A DNA stretch of 64,000 bases from Buttiauxella gaviniae ATCC 51604 (GTDB lineage Bacteria; Pseudomonadota; Gammaproteobacteria; Enterobacterales; Enterobacteriaceae): assembly GCF_001654835.1 (NCBI RefSeq), contig NZ_LXEP01000034.1:1-64000 (forward strand), read 5' to 3'. Of the stretch, positions 6,968 through 15,620 are shown one piece after another. The notes beneath the pieces are model-generated. The model did no database searches, was not told the origin of the DNA, and was given only the letters and a program-made list of their open reading frames with translations. Each line of letters opens with the position of its first letter. Position 1 is the stretch's first letter. The position numbers and the translations under genes are program-made.

Positions 6968-7500
6968 CACCAACTCCTTTCATCGGGGATTGGTATGCAT
7001 TCCACGCTCTTCGAAAGAAATATAGCCAGCAGTTTATCTGCATGCCCTGAGTATTCGTTAGCGAACGTGGAGCACCTACTTGGCTCGAAAGAAAAGCGGC
7101 GATCATCACGTGATCCTCGCTCAATATTCGTAACCAGTAAGCGCATACCCTGAATCACTTCAAAGTGTAATTCTCAGGGACCGAATGACTATCGTTCGCT
7201 CATAGCAGACCTGATGACCACCCACCCTGTCCGCTGCGTGCCAACAGCGGACGTTCCGTGGTTCTAGAAATGCTCTCATGTCGTGGCCAAATTTTGTCGG
7301 CCACTTCACATGATGTTTTAAAAGGAACTTGTCCGCAGGTTTGTATGACTCAGTTGGGTTATTCGTATATACATGATTTGACCGTTACCCCGTCAGCGTT
7401 GACTACATCTACAGGGTCTGTCTTGAGTAAGTAAATGGTGGTGCACGTCGATGTAGTAATTTTCCTACAGAATAATCCGACCTGCATTTGAGCCTGTCAC
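6968..7500. other. Gene-free stretch beyond the IS110 remnant
   Basis: No credible gene is seen in either strand. It holds the former IS110 upstream region and several short inverted repeats, the clearest being GTCCGCTG/CAGCGGAC near 7230-7255 and GTGGCC/GGCCAC near 7280-7305. An 8-base pair of arms (ACTACATC near 7404, GATGTAGT near 7450) flanks a longer loop. Confidence 0.4.
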
Positions 7501-7502
7501 TT

Positions 7503-7600
7503 TATGTCAGCTTATGGGTAATTTTTATGTCAATTTATTGGTATATATACCACGGTAATTAATTGATTCTTGACACATGCCTATGTCAACTTATGGGTAA
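7503..7600 (+). repeat. Three spaced copies of a 19-base repeat upstream of ydjA
   Basis: TATGTCAGCTTATGGGTAA (7503-7521), TATGTCAATTTATTGGTAT (7526-7544) and TATGTCAACTTATGGGTAA (7582-7600) occur in the same direction in the ydjA promoter region. The first and third differ at one position. The last copy overlaps the expected -10 region behind a TTGACA (7570-7575), so these may be operator repeats for an unknown regulator. Confidence 0.6.
7570..7598 (+). promoter_or_regulatory. Candidate sigma-70 promoter of ydjA
   Basis: A consensus TTGACA at 7570-7575 is followed 16 bases later by TATGGG (7592-7597), a weak -10. It lies 35 bases before the ydjA start and within the repeat cluster. Confidence 0.4.
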
Positions 7601-7632
7601 AGCAACATTAAAATTATTGCAGGAGTTATCAA

Positions 7633-8184
7633 ATGGATGCACTTGAACTGCTTCTTAACCGCCGCAGCGCCTCCCGTCTGGCAGAGCCAGCACCGGCCGG
7701 TGATGTTCTGGAAAATATTATCCGTGCAGGTATGCGCGCACCTGATCATGGAACCTTGCAACCATGGCGCTTCATTGTCATTGAAGGCGAAGGTCGTGAG
7801 CGTTTCAGTAAGGTCATGGAAGAAGCTGCAATTGCTGAAGAGCAAGACGAGAAGGGCATCGAGAAAGCACGCACCGCGCCGTTCCGTGCTCCGATGATTA
7901 TCGCAGTTGTCGCACATTGTGATGACAACCACAAAGTTCCGGTCTGGGAACAGGTTGTCTCTGCGGGTTGTGCGGTAATGGCAATGCAAATGGCTGCTGT
8001 AGCGCAGGGTTTCAATGGGATCTGGCGTACTGGCATCTGGACTGAAAGCGAAGCCGTGCGCGACGCACTAAACTGCCGTGAGCAAGATGAAGTGGTCGGT
8101 TTCCTGTATCTGGGAACGCCACAACTCAAAGCCTCTACTACCGTTAGCGTGCCGGATATCACTGCGTTTGTGAGCAAATTCTAA
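7633..8184 (+). CDS. ydjA: Nitroreductase-family protein YdjA
   Basis: This 183-residue flavoprotein of the minimal nitroreductase type matches E. coli Ydj[17 protein letters not shown] at the FMN phosphate site, [16 protein letters not shown], and GIWRTGIWT near the C-terminus. YdjA binds FMN as a homodimer and reduces nitro compounds poorly; its physiological substrate is unknown. The ATG follows a CAGGAG ribosome binding site. As in E. coli it precedes selD-topB, but a 194-base gap with a deleted ERIC element separates it from selD. Confidence 0.93.
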   Translation: MDALELLLNRRSASRLAEPAPAGDVLENIIRAGMRAPDHGTLQPWRFIVIEGEGRERFSKVMEEAAIAEEQDEKGIEKARTAPFRAPMIIAVVAHCDDNHKVPVWEQVVSAGCAVMAMQMAAVAQGFNGIWRTGIWTESEAVRDALNCREQDEVVGFLYLGTPQLKASTTVSVPDITAFVSKF

Positions 8185-8200
8185 GCAAACAAACAAAAGC

Positions 8201-8237
8201 TGTCTGGATTGTGACCAGGAATGGCGCAATTCAGACA
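8201..8237 (+). terminator. Imperfect hairpin downstream of ydjA
   Basis: TGTCTGGATTG and CAATTCAGACA pair imperfectly around a 15-base loop, 16 bases after the ydjA stop. No T-run follows, so termination is uncertain. Confidence 0.35.
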
Positions 8238-8293
8238 TGCAGTCTTACTACTGAACGATTTGAGCGCTACCATGTACACTCAATTTTTGTTTA

Positions 8294-8360
8294 TACCCTA
8301 AATAATTCGAGTTGCGCGCGGCTGTAGTCAACGCACCAGCAGCTTGAAGTATGACGGGTA
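8294..8360 (+). repeat. Internally deleted ERIC element
   Basis: The element starts TACCCTAAATAATTCGAG and ends CTTGAAGTATGACGGGTA, the two outer ends of ERIC (IRU) repeats with terminal TACCC/GGGTA. The central part with the ATGTAAGCTCC and AAGTAAGTGACTGGGG segments is missing, leaving 67 bases instead of about 127. It ends 17 bases before the selD start. Confidence 0.85.
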
Positions 8361-8377
8361 GTGACCAGGAGTCGTCC

Positions 8378-9421
8378 ATGAGTGAGCCAACCGTTCGTTT
8401 GACGCAGTACAGCCACGGAGCTGGTTGCGGCTGCAAAATTTCTCCGAAAGTCCTGCAAACTATTCTGCATTCCGAGCAGGCTAAATTTGTCGACCCTAAC
8501 TTGCTGGTTGGCAACGAAACCAGTGATGACGCTGCGGTTTACGATCTCGGCAACGGCACTTGTGTCATCAGCACCACCGACTTCTTTATGCCGATTGTCG
8601 ACGATCCGTTCGACTTTGGGCGCATTGCCGCCACCAACGCGATTAGCGACATTTACGCGATGGGCGGCAAACCGATTATGGCTATCGCTATTCTCGGCTG
8701 GCCAATTAACACCCTCGCACCAGAAATTGCTCGCAAAGTGATTGAAGGCGGGCGTTTTGTTTGCCAACAGGCGGGTATTTCCCTGGCGGGCGGCCACTCC
8801 ATTGATGCGCCAGAGCCTATCTTTGGCCTTGCTGTTACCGGCATCGTACCAACCGACCGCGTGAAGAAAAACAGCTCAGCCACCGCAGGCTGCAAACTGT
8901 TCCTCACCAAGCCACTCGGCATTGGCGTGTTGACCACTGCTGAGAAAAAATCCCTGCTAAAACCTGAGCATTATGGCCTCGCCGCAGAAGTGATGTGCCA
9001 GCTGAATAAGCCGGGTGCCGAATTTGCCGACATCGAAGGCGTTACCGCCATGACCGATGTCACCGGCTTTGGCCTGCTGGGTCACCTCAGCGAAATGTGC
9101 CAGGGTGCGGGCGTTCAGGCCGAAGTGTGGTTCGATAAAGTCCCTAAACTGCCGGATGTCGAAGATTACATCGCGCAGGGCTGTGTGCCTGGTGGTACTT
9201 CGCGCAACTTCGCAAGCTACGGCTCTCTGATGGGCGAGATGACCCAGGCACAGCGTGATTTATTGTGCGACCCGCAAACTTCCGGCGGCTTGCTGTTAGC
9301 TGTTGAGGCAGATGCTGAAGCGGCGGTTGCCACCGTTGCCGAAAGAAATGGCATCAAACTGACGGCTATTGGTGAGCTAAAAGAAGCTCGTGCAGGTCGC
9401 CCGATGATTGAGATTCGTTAA
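8378..9421 (+). CDS. selD: Selenophosphate synthetase
   Basis: SelD makes monoselenophosphate from selenide and ATP, the selenium donor for selenocysteine and for 2-selenouridine in tRNA. The 347-residue protein equals the E. coli length and carries the nucleophile region GAGCGCKIS with Cys17 and Cys19, the ATP/metal site [11 protein letters not shown], and GWPIN and [11 protein letters not shown]. The enzyme here has Cys, not selenocysteine. The start at 8378 follows CCAGGAG; a frame extension to 8351 exists but lies across the ERIC end. topB begins four bases after the stop, so the two are probably co-transcribed. Confidence 0.96.
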   Translation: MSEPTVRLTQYSHGAGCGCKISPKVLQTILHSEQAKFVDPNLLVGNETSDDAAVYDLGNGTCVISTTDFFMPIVDDPFDFGRIAATNAISDIYAMGGKPIMAIAILGWPINTLAPEIARKVIEGGRFVCQQAGISLAGGHSIDAPEPIFGLAVTGIVPTDRVKKNSSATAGCKLFLTKPLGIGVLTTAEKKSLLKPEHYGLAAEVMCQLNKPGAEFADIEGVTAMTDVTGFGLLGHLSEMCQGAGVQAEVWFDKVPKLPDVEDYIAQGCVPGGTSRNFASYGSLMGEMTQAQRDLLCDPQTSGGLLLAVEADAEAAVATVAERNGIKLTAIGELKEARAGRPMIEIR

Positions 9422-9425
9422 TCGG

Positions 9426-11414
9426 ATGCGTCTGTTCATTGCCGAAAAACCCAGCCTTGCTCGTGCTATTGCTGATGTGCTTCCTAAACCCCATCGCCGG
9501 GGTGATGGGTTCATTGAGTGTGGAAACGGGCAGGTCGTGACCTGGTGTATCGGTCACTTGCTGGAACAGGCTCAGCCAGATGCATACGATGCGCGTTACG
9601 CCCGCTGGAACCTTGCCGATTTGCCGATTGTGCCGGAGAAGTGGCGCTTGCAGCCGCGTCCTTCAGTCACCAAACAGCTTAACGCCATCAAAAAATTACT
9701 CGTCCAGGCTGACGAAGTGGTTCATGCAGGTGACCCCGATCGCGAAGGGCAGTTGCTGGTGGATGAAGTTCTCGACTACCTCGAACTGGCACCAGAAAAG
9801 CGTCAGCAGGTTCAACGCTGCCTGATTAACGATCTCAACCCGCAAGCCGTTGAGCGAGCCATTAGCCGCCTACGAGCGAACAGCGAATTTATACCTTTGT
9901 GTGTTTCCGCGCTTGCTCGTGCACGTGCCGACTGGCTTTACGGCATCAACATGACTCGTGCTTACACCATTCTTGGCCGTAATGCCGGTTATCAGGGCGT
10001 GCTTTCGGTCGGCCGTGTGCAAACGCCAGTGCTTGGGCTGGTGGTGCGTCGCGATGAAGAAATTGAGAATTTCATTGCGAAAGATTTCTTTGAAGTAAAA
10101 GCGCATATCGTCACGCCAAAAGATGAACGTTTTGTCGCAACATGGATCCCCAGCGAGTCTTGCGAACCGTATCAAGATGAAGAAGGGCGTTTGCTGCACC
10201 GCCCGCTGGCTGAACACGTGGTCAACCGTATCGGCGGGCAACCCGCCATCGTCACTGCGTATAATGATAAACGGGAATCAGAAGTCGCCCCGTTGCCATT
10301 TTCGCTCTCGAGTCTACAAATCGAGGCAGCAAAGCGTTTTGGGCTAAGTGCGCAGAACGTGCTGGATATCTGCCAGAAACTCTACGAAACGCACAAACTG
10401 ATTACCTACCCGCGCTCGGATAGCCGCTACTTACCGGATGAACATTTTGCCGGGCGTCACGCAGTACTGAATGCGATTAGTGTGCATCAGCCCGATCTAT
10501 TCCCGCAGCCTGCGCTGAATACCGATCTGCGTAACCGCTGTTGGGACGATAAAAAAGTTGATGCCCACCACGCGATTATCCCGACGGCGCGCAGCTCCAA
10601 AATTTCGCTTTCTGAAAATGAAGCTAAAGTTTACAACCTGGTCGCCCGACAATACTTAATGCAGTTCTGTGCCGATGCGGTGTTCCGCAAATGCACCATC
10701 GATCTCGACATTGCTGGCGGCAAGTTTAACGCCAAAGCCCGCTTCCTGGCTGAAGCCGGCTGGCGCACATTGCTTGGCAGCAAAGAGCGTGATGAAGAGA
10801 ACGACGGTACGCCATTGCCGGTGGTCGCAAAAGGTGATGAGTTGCTGTGTGAAAAAGGCGAGGTGAATGAACGCCAGACCCAACCACCGCGCCACTTCAC
10901 TGATGCGACACTGCTGTCAGCGATGACCGGGATTGCGCGTTTTGTGCAGGATAAAGATCTGAAAAAGATCCTTCGCGCCACAGACGGACTGGGCACTGAA
11001 GCGACCCGCGCCGGGATCATCGAGCTTTTGTTTAAGCGAACCTTCCTGGTGAAGAAAGGGCGCTATATACATTCATCGGATGCCGGACGTGCGTTAATTC
11101 ACTCGCTCCCGGAACTGGCCGCAAGGCCGGATATGACGGCGCAATGGGAATCGACGCTGACGCAAATCAGTGAAAAGCAGTGCCGTTACCAGGATTTTAT
11201 GCAGCCGTTGGTGCTAACGCTTTATGAGTTGATTCACCAGGCACGCGCCAAACCTGTACATCATGCTTTCAAAGGCGTTAAAGCGCCTGACGAGCAGAAA
11301 AAACCGCGCAAGCAATGGGCAAAAAAAGAGGGAAGTAATGATGCGACTAAAAAGCCTGCTCGCCGCCGCCGCGGTGCTGATGGTGAGCCTACCGGGGATG
11401 GCGCAGCGTCTTGA
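9426..11414 (+). CDS. topB: DNA topoisomerase III
   Basis: This type IA topoisomerase decatenates replication intermediates and relaxes negative supercoils. [20 protein letters not shown] is the TOPRIM start, [12 protein letters not shown] the metal-binding DxDxE motif, and [16 protein letters not shown] holds the catalytic tyrosine (about residue 328). The C-terminal 50 residues are Lys/Arg-rich, as in E. coli, and may contact DNA. It is 662 residues long against 653 in E. coli, with the difference in the basic tail. It follows selD by four bases with no strong ribosome binding site, suggesting coupled translation. Its 3' end overlaps ynjH by 77 bases in another frame. Confidence 0.96.
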   Translation: MRLFIAEKPSLARAIADVLPKPHRRGDGFIECGNGQVVTWCIGHLLEQAQPDAYDARYARWNLADLPIVPEKWRLQPRPSVTKQLNAIKKLLVQADEVVHAGDPDREGQLLVDEVLDYLELAPEKRQQVQRCLINDLNPQAVERAISRLRANSEFIPLCVSALARARADWLYGINMTRAYTILGRNAGYQGVLSVGRVQTPVLGLVVRRDEEIENFIAKDFFEVKAHIVTPKDERFVATWIPSESCEPYQDEEGRLLHRPLAEHVVNRIGGQPAIVTAYNDKRESEVAPLPFSLSSLQIEAAKRFGLSAQNVLDICQKLYETHKLITYPRSDSRYLPDEHFAGRHAVLNAISVHQPDLFPQPALNTDLRNRCWDDKKVDAHHAIIPTARSSKISLSENEAKVYNLVARQYLMQFCADAVFRKCTIDLDIAGGKFNAKARFLAEAGWRTLLGSKERDEENDGTPLPVVAKGDELLCEKGEVNERQTQPPRHFTDATLLSAMTGIARFVQDKDLKKILRATDGLGTEATRAGIIELLFKRTFLVKKGRYIHSSDAGRALIHSLPELAARPDMTAQWESTLTQISEKQCRYQDFMQPLVLTLYELIHQARAKPVHHAFKGVKAPDEQKKPRKQWAKKEGSNDATKKPARRRRGADGEPTGDGAAS

Positions 11415-11622
11415 TCCGCAGGTAGATATTTCAGTGCCGCCGGAAGTGTTCAGCTCCCAGGGGCAACGCGCAGCACCCTGTAACCAATGCTGTATCTACC
11501 AGGATCAAAACTATTCTGAAGGGGCGGTGGTGAAAGCGGATGGTGGCGTTTTGCTGCAATGCCAACGCGATGAAAAAACGCTTAGCACGAACCCTTTAGT
11601 ATGGCGTCGCGTAAAGACATAA
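11338..11622 (+). CDS. ynjH: YnjH, exported DUF1496 protein
   Basis: A signal peptide ([20 protein letters not shown], cleaved after Ala-Gln or nearby) precedes a mature domain of about 70 residues with [19 protein letters not shown], then [19 protein letters not shown], which matches E. coli YnjH. The four cysteines suggest periplasmic disulfides. The function is unknown. The start is set by GAGGGAAG before ATGATG inside the end of topB. Its 3' end overlaps nudG, which is convergent, by about 41 bases. Confidence 0.85.
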   Translation: MMRLKSLLAAAAVLMVSLPGMAQRLDPQVDISVPPEVFSSQGQRAAPCNQCCIYQDQNYSEGAVVKADGGVLLQCQRDEKTLSTNPLVWRRVKT

Positions 11623-11995
11623 ACGCCTCAAGTAATGGAATATCTGCCGGGGCAAGGTCGTAATCAAACGCCTCGGCAGGTAAACACCACGCCAGTTCAC
11701 TGTGGCAAAGCGCTTTCATTTCACCGTGAAATTGCGCCACATGCCAGGCATGAAGATGAATAATTCGGCCCGACACTTCACGCTGATGGCTCGCCACGTA
11801 ATCGCCTACTGTTGCATAAATCGCTAACTCTTCAGCCAGCTCCCTCACCAGTGCTTCCGGCTGCGATTCTGTCCCATCGACTTTGCCACCAGGAAACTCC
11901 CATAAACCTGCCTGATCGCCACTTTCCGGGCGACGCGCGAGCAAAATTTTGCCGTTCTGCTCGATAATTGCGGCAACAACATCAATGGTTTTCAT
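11582..11995 (-). CDS. nudG: Nudix pyrimidine nucleotide pyrophosphohydrolase NudG
   Basis: NudG hydrolyses CTP, dCTP and especially oxidised pyrimidine dNTPs such as 5-hydroxy-dCTP to monophosphates, cleaning the nucleotide pool. The Nudix box G-x5-E-x7-REUxEExGU is present from Gly37 to Ile59 (REL-A-EEL at 51-57), and SHQREVSGRIIHLHAWHV matches E. coli NudG. It is 137 residues long, close to E. coli's 135. I chose the ATG giving MKTIDVVAAI; the frame is open a further 17 codons upstream but this would not match the family start. Confidence 0.93.
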   Translation of the reverse strand: MKTIDVVAAIIEQNGKILLARRPESGDQAGLWEFPGGKVDGTESQPEALVRELAEELAIYATVGDYVASHQREVSGRIIHLHAWHVAQFHGEMKALCHSELAWCLPAEAFDYDLAPADIPLLEAFMSLRDAILKGSC

Positions 11996-12068
11996 CATAC
12001 CAATCCATTCTTTATGCGTGGGCGTGGCATAATACGCGCCACCCACGCTTATCTAAAGATCTTCCAGA

Positions 12069-12647
12069 ATGATGACAAAAAAGAGTTCGCCCTGGATTGC
12101 GCCGTTAACGTCACTTCCCGCAAGTTTACGGCCCATCACTTCCATGCAAGAAAAACACTTTGGCGCGGTGCTTAACCCCACGCGTTGGTGGGGGCGGTTG
12201 CCATATCTGTTCTGGCTGGTGGCGTTGTTCGTGGGTTTCCTTGAAAGACGACGTGCGAAAATTGACCCGGTGGTGCGCTCGCTGGTGATGACGCGTGTTT
12301 CCCAACAATGTTGCTGCGATTTTTGTATCGACGCCAATAGTCTGCGACTTGCTGAACGCAGCGGTTCGATGGATAAAGTGCTGGCGGTGGCGAACTGGCG
12401 TGAAGAGACACTGTTCTCAGCTAAAGAACAAGCGGCCCTGGCTTATGCGGAGGCGATGACGGCGACGCCACCGCAAATCAGTGATGCGCTGAAAGATGAG
12501 CTGAAAACCCATTTTGACGACAAAGCGATAACCGAATTGACCGCGCTGATTGCCTTTCAGAACCTTTCCGCACGCTTTAACGCCGCGCTGGACATTCCGG
12601 CACAAGGGTTATGTGTGAGCGAACCGGGGAAAAAACCGAATGTTTGA
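12069..12647 (+). CDS. ynjA: YnjA, AhpD-like carboxymuconolactone decarboxylase-family protein
   Basis: The 192-residue protein has the AhpD-like helical fold with a redox CxxC at residues 83-86 (CDFC in CCCDFCIDANS) followed by the conserved LRLAERSGS. The pattern NPTRWWGRLPYLFWL, then LERRRAKIDPVVRSLV, matches E. coli YnjA. The family reduces peroxides or scavenges through the CxxC; the substrate is unknown. The last seven bases overlap ynjF, so translation of the two is coupled. Confidence 0.88.
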   Translation: MMTKKSSPWIAPLTSLPASLRPITSMQEKHFGAVLNPTRWWGRLPYLFWLVALFVGFLERRRAKIDPVVRSLVMTRVSQQCCCDFCIDANSLRLAERSGSMDKVLAVANWREETLFSAKEQAALAYAEAMTATPPQISDALKDELKTHFDDKAITELTALIAFQNLSARFNAALDIPAQGLCVSEPGKKPNV

Positions 12648-13281
12648 TAGCTACCTTCACCCGCGCATTAAACCGCTCCTCGAGCGAGTGGCTGTCGCAC
12701 TGGATAAACCCTCCATTTCGCCTGACGGAATCACCCTGGTGGGTTTCGCCGTGGGTGTGCTTGCATTACCGTTTCTCGCATTGCAATGGTATGGCGCAGC
12801 GCTGGTGGCTATTGTCCTGAACCGCCTGTTTGATGGTTTAGATGGTGCACTGGCACGGCGGCGCGGGCTGACAGACGCGGGTGGTTTTCTCGATATCTCG
12901 CTGGATTTTCTGTTTTACGCGCTGGTGCCGTTTGGTTTTATCCTTGCCGACCCCATGCAAAACGCGCTGGCGGGCGGATGGTTGTTGTTTGCGTTTATCG
13001 GCACCGGCAGTAGTTTCCTGGCTTTTGCGGCGGTGGCGCAAAAGCATCAGCTTGATAACCCAGGCTATGCGCACAAATCGTTTTACTATCTCGGTGGATT
13101 GACCGAGGGCACAGAGACAATTGCGTTATTTGTGTTGAGCTGCCTGTTTCCACAGTGGTTTGTCTGGTTCGCATGGGTGTTTGGGGCGCTGTGCTGGATG
13201 ACGACGTTCACGCGGGTGTGGAGTGGGTATGAGACGTTGAGGAAAGTTTCCTGCCGATCCGGAGAAGATTCAGTTCACTAA
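12640..13281 (+). CDS. ynjF: YnjF, CDP-alcohol phosphatidyltransferase-family membrane protein
   Basis: This is an inner-membrane enzyme with about five hydrophobic segments. The CDP-alcohol phosphotransferase motif is complete: NRLFDGLDGALARRRGLTDA with Asp65, Asp68, Gly69, Arg73, and then Asp85 and Asp89 of the GGFLDISLD segment. The family transfers a phosphoalcohol from CDP-alcohol to a lipid or polyol acceptor; YnjF's own substrates are not known. It starts inside the end of ynjA. The convergent neighbour is ynjE, across a palindrome-rich gap. Confidence 0.88.
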   Translation: MFDSYLHPRIKPLLERVAVALDKPSISPDGITLVGFAVGVLALPFLALQWYGAALVAIVLNRLFDGLDGALARRRGLTDAGGFLDISLDFLFYALVPFGFILADPMQNALAGGWLLFAFIGTGSSFLAFAAVAQKHQLDNPGYAHKSFYYLGGLTEGTETIALFVLSCLFPQWFVWFAWVFGALCWMTTFTRVWSGYETLRKVSCRSGEDSVH

Positions 13282-13320
13282 ACGTTCAGTGTCCCCTGTG
13301 CTTACCGAAACGGTGAACGT

Positions 13321-13362
13321 ATCAAGGGTGCTACCGCTGTACTGAAGTGCAGCACCCTTGAT
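13321..13362. repeat. Perfect 12-bp inverted repeat with an 18-base loop
   Basis: ATCAAGGGTGCT and AGCACCCTTGAT form a perfect stem. No T-run follows on either strand, so it does not look like a standard terminator. It lies 40 bases after ynjF. Confidence 0.65.
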
Positions 13363-13549
13363 AATCCCGGCTCCCGGCGATTAAATCGCTGCTTCGCAGT
13401 AAACCTCCATTTTTCCTTTCAGTCCCATGGTCGGTTGTGACTCGCTCCTGGCGATCACAACCTCTTGCCGTTCCCGACGGCTCGACCCGGCCTTACAGTC
13501 AAAACGGAGGCGATTTATGCCGGACTCAAAGGTCAACGTCAAAAGCTAA

Positions 13550-13579
13550 GGTCAAAATCCGAACCGGTTTTGACCTTGT
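13550..13579 (-). terminator. Hairpin downstream of ynjE
   Basis: AAGGTCAAAA and TTTTGACCTT form a 10-bp stem around a GC-rich 10-base loop, 13 bases beyond the ynjE stop on the minus strand. A-tract arms make it a possible bidirectional terminator. Confidence 0.5.
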
Positions 13580-13591
13580 TCCCGCTATATA

Positions 13592-14887
13592 TTACAGCGG
13601 CTTCCGCTCCCCACTCACAACCGGGTTCTTCGGATTACTACTCCACTCATACCAGCCGCCGTCGTACACACCCACATTCTGCCAACCCATCGCACGGGCA
13701 TACATGAAGGTTTCAGACGCACGCCAGCCGGTACCACAATAAAACGCGACATGCTGATCCGGGGTAATATTCCAGCTTTTCCACATCGCCGCGATGTCGT
13801 CAGCAGAACGCATTGTGCCATCAGGATTGTGGAAATCTTCCATATGCGTGGAGTCAGAACCGGCATGACCCCAACGAGCGCCTGCAATCTCACCTTTTGG
13901 CTTGATGTAGCTATAGCCGCTGGTGGCGCCGATAAACTCAGGCCATGAACGAATACTGACCAGTGACGCATCTTTACGGCCCAACAGCCCACGAGCCTGC
14001 TCTGTATCAAGCATCAGCTGTGGCTGGCCTGGGAATGGCGCACCAAAGTCTGCCGCAGGTTTAACATCACCCGGTAAACCGCGTTCCACAGGCAATTTGG
14101 CATCGGACCAGCTCTGCCAGCCGCCATCAAGTAAACGTACATCTTTAACACCTGCATACAGCAGAATTTGTGCGACGCGTGCCGCAGCGTAGACATCACG
14201 CCCGTACATCACCACGGTGGTGTCATGGCGAATTCCGTGTTTGGCTAACAACGCCTTGAGCTTGTCGTCGGATACTTTATTCCACAACGGCTCACTTTCG
14301 ATATCGTTGGTATCGATGTAATCAGCACCTGGAATATGGCTCAGCAAATACTGCTTAGGCGCCCCCCAGGCGGCTTCGATAATTTTCACTTCGCCTGCAG
14401 GCTGTGCCGCAACAGGTTTATTCTGCATCAGGTTATGTAACCACTGCGGGTAAACAAGCTGCTCGAAGTGAGCCATTTTCTGCAAGCGCGCAGGCTGCTG
14501 CAAAGCATCGGAGAGCAGGGCGATATGTGTGTAGCCCAGATTAGTCAGGCGCTCTTTAACTGCTTTTGTTTCAGCGCCTTGACCATACAGCGCAATCAGG
14601 CTGTCTGGTGCAATAGCGTGCTGTTTTGCCCACTCTTGCAGCTGCTCATCATTCATCATGGCCAACCAGCTGGCAGATAAATTCAGTGCAGCAGGTTCAT
14701 GCCCACCCACACCGTGAACGGTTTGTGGCCAGCCGTTATAAAAAGCACTTGGACGTGTATCAATAACCACGCCTTTTTGCGCCTGAATATTGGAGAAAGT
14801 CATCTGAGAAGGCTGACCTGCGGCGAAAGCCATGTGCGCCAACCCGGATAACATCAAGGCGGCGGTTAGTTGAGAAACACGTTTCAT
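13592..14887 (-). CDS. ynjE: Thiosulfate sulfurtransferase YnjE
   Basis: This multi-domain rhodanese has an N-terminal signal peptide (MKRVSQLTAALMLSGLAHM, cleaved after AFA). The catalytic loop FYCGTGWRAS near the C-terminus contains the persulfide-carrying Cys384. Earlier rhodanese-like domains (for example DTRPSAFYNGW) lack such a cysteine and are structural, as known for E. coli YnjE, which has three rhodanese domains. The enzyme moves sulfane sulfur from thiosulfate to acceptors. It follows ynjD on the same strand, 94 bases downstream, with a hairpin in between. Confidence 0.93.
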   Translation of the reverse strand: MKRVSQLTAALMLSGLAHMAFAAGQPSQMTFSNIQAQKGVVIDTRPSAFYNGWPQTVHGVGGHEPAALNLSASWLAMMNDEQLQEWAKQHAIAPDSLIALYGQGAETKAVKERLTNLGYTHIALLSDALQQPARLQKMAHFEQLVYPQWLHNLMQNKPVAAQPAGEVKIIEAAWGAPKQYLLSHIPGADYIDTNDIESEPLWNKVSDDKLKALLAKHGIRHDTTVVMYGRDVYAAARVAQILLYAGVKDVRLLDGGWQSWSDAKLPVERGLPGDVKPAADFGAPFPGQPQLMLDTEQARGLLGRKDASLVSIRSWPEFIGATSGYSYIKPKGEIAGARWGHAGSDSTHMEDFHNPDGTMRSADDIAAMWKSWNITPDQHVAFYCGTGWRASETFMYARAMGWQNVGVYDGGWYEWSSNPKNPVVSGERKPL

Positions 14888-14910
14888 CTTATAACCTGAA
14901 AAGAAGAGAA

Positions 14911-14946
14911 AAAAAGAGCCGCTATTCTTGCCGAATAACGGCGGCT
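14911..14946 (-). terminator. Terminator-like hairpin between ynjD and ynjE
   Basis: On the minus strand AGCCGC...GCGGCT arms enclose a second pair (CCGTTATTCGG) and are followed by CTTTTTTTCTC. It sits between ynjD and the ynjE start, so ynjE may be partly uncoupled from ynjBCD. Confidence 0.6.
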
Positions 14947-14981
14947 ATTCTTTGCGATAACGCATAATTATGTATGACAAA

Positions 14982-15620
14982 TTAATAGTCGGAACCATTG
15001 ACCGTAACAATATGCCCGCCTGTGGGTATATCTTGCGGATCGTGTGTTACCAGTACCACCGGAATGGCTTGTTGCTCAACCTGCTGCCAGACGAACTGAC
15101 GGAACTGCTCACGTAAGGTTTGATCCAATCGTGAAAATGGCTCATCGAGCAATAACGCTTCGGGTTTCGCCAGTAAAGCCCGCAACACGCTAACGCGCGC
15201 GCGCTCACCGCCGGAAAGTGTTGCAGGGTCGCGTCGAGAAAAATGGGTTAGCTGCGCATTTGCCAGCGCTTGTTCGACATAAAACCGCCGCTGTTCGCGC
15301 CCTTTAATTGTCGCGGGAAGGGCCATCGCCAGGTTTTGTCCAACATTCAAATGCGCAAACAACAGCGCATCCTGAAACAGAATGCCAATATTTCGCCGCG
15401 CGGTTGGGTGAGTATCGCGGCGTTGCTGGTTAAGCCACAGCTCCCCTTTAACGCTAAATTCCGCTGGCAGCGCGCCAATCATCCAACTTAGAAATGTCGA
15501 TTTTCCTGCCCCAGAGGGGCCCATCAGCGTCAACACCTCACCGGGGGAGACGGTGAAGCTCATATTCTGAATCAACGAGCGGGTGGCATTAGAAATAGAA
15601 CAATCCTGAACACGCAGCAT
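14982..15620 (-). CDS. ynjD: ABC transporter ATP-binding protein YnjD
   Basis: The 212-residue ATPase has Walker A GPSGAGKST (34-42), signature LSGGE (135-139), Walker B ALLLDE (155-160) and an H-loop VTHD. It would power import through the permease YnjC together with the binding protein YnjB. The ligand is not established; the family is close to thiamine, iron or putrescine-type importers. Its start codon overlaps the ynjC stop by one base, a tightly coupled operon ynjB-ynjC-ynjD. Confidence 0.92.
   Translation of the reverse strand: MLRVQDCSISNATRSLIQNMSFTVSPGEVLTLMGPSGAGKSTFLSWMIGALPAEFSVKGELWLNQQRRDTHPTARRNIGILFQDALLFAHLNVGQNLAMALPATIKGREQRRFYVEQALANAQLTHFSRRDPATLSGGERARVSVLRALLAKPEALLLDEPFSRLDQTLREQFRQFVWQQVEQQAIPVVLVTHDPQDIPTGGHIVTVNGSDY

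Larger units (their letters stand above)
13282..13591. other. Palindrome-rich gap between convergent ynjF and ynjE
   Basis: No gene is seen. Several inverted repeats are packed here: 13321-13362 (12-bp arms), GGTTGTGA/TCACAACC (about 13433-13466), GCGAT/ATCGC (about 13377-13390), CCGT/ACGG near 13470-13482, and 13550-13579 (10-bp arms). See the separate entries for the two strongest. Confidence 0.55.

Noticed and set aside
1-7600. The accessory block as an integrated prophage or genomic island.
   Set aside because: No integrase, tRNA gene, attachment repeats or phage structural genes are visible; only fragments and small regulators.
13282-13591. A retron or CRISPR-like element, because of the many stems.
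   Set aside because: No reverse transcriptase gene is near, arms are all different, and there are no regular spacers.
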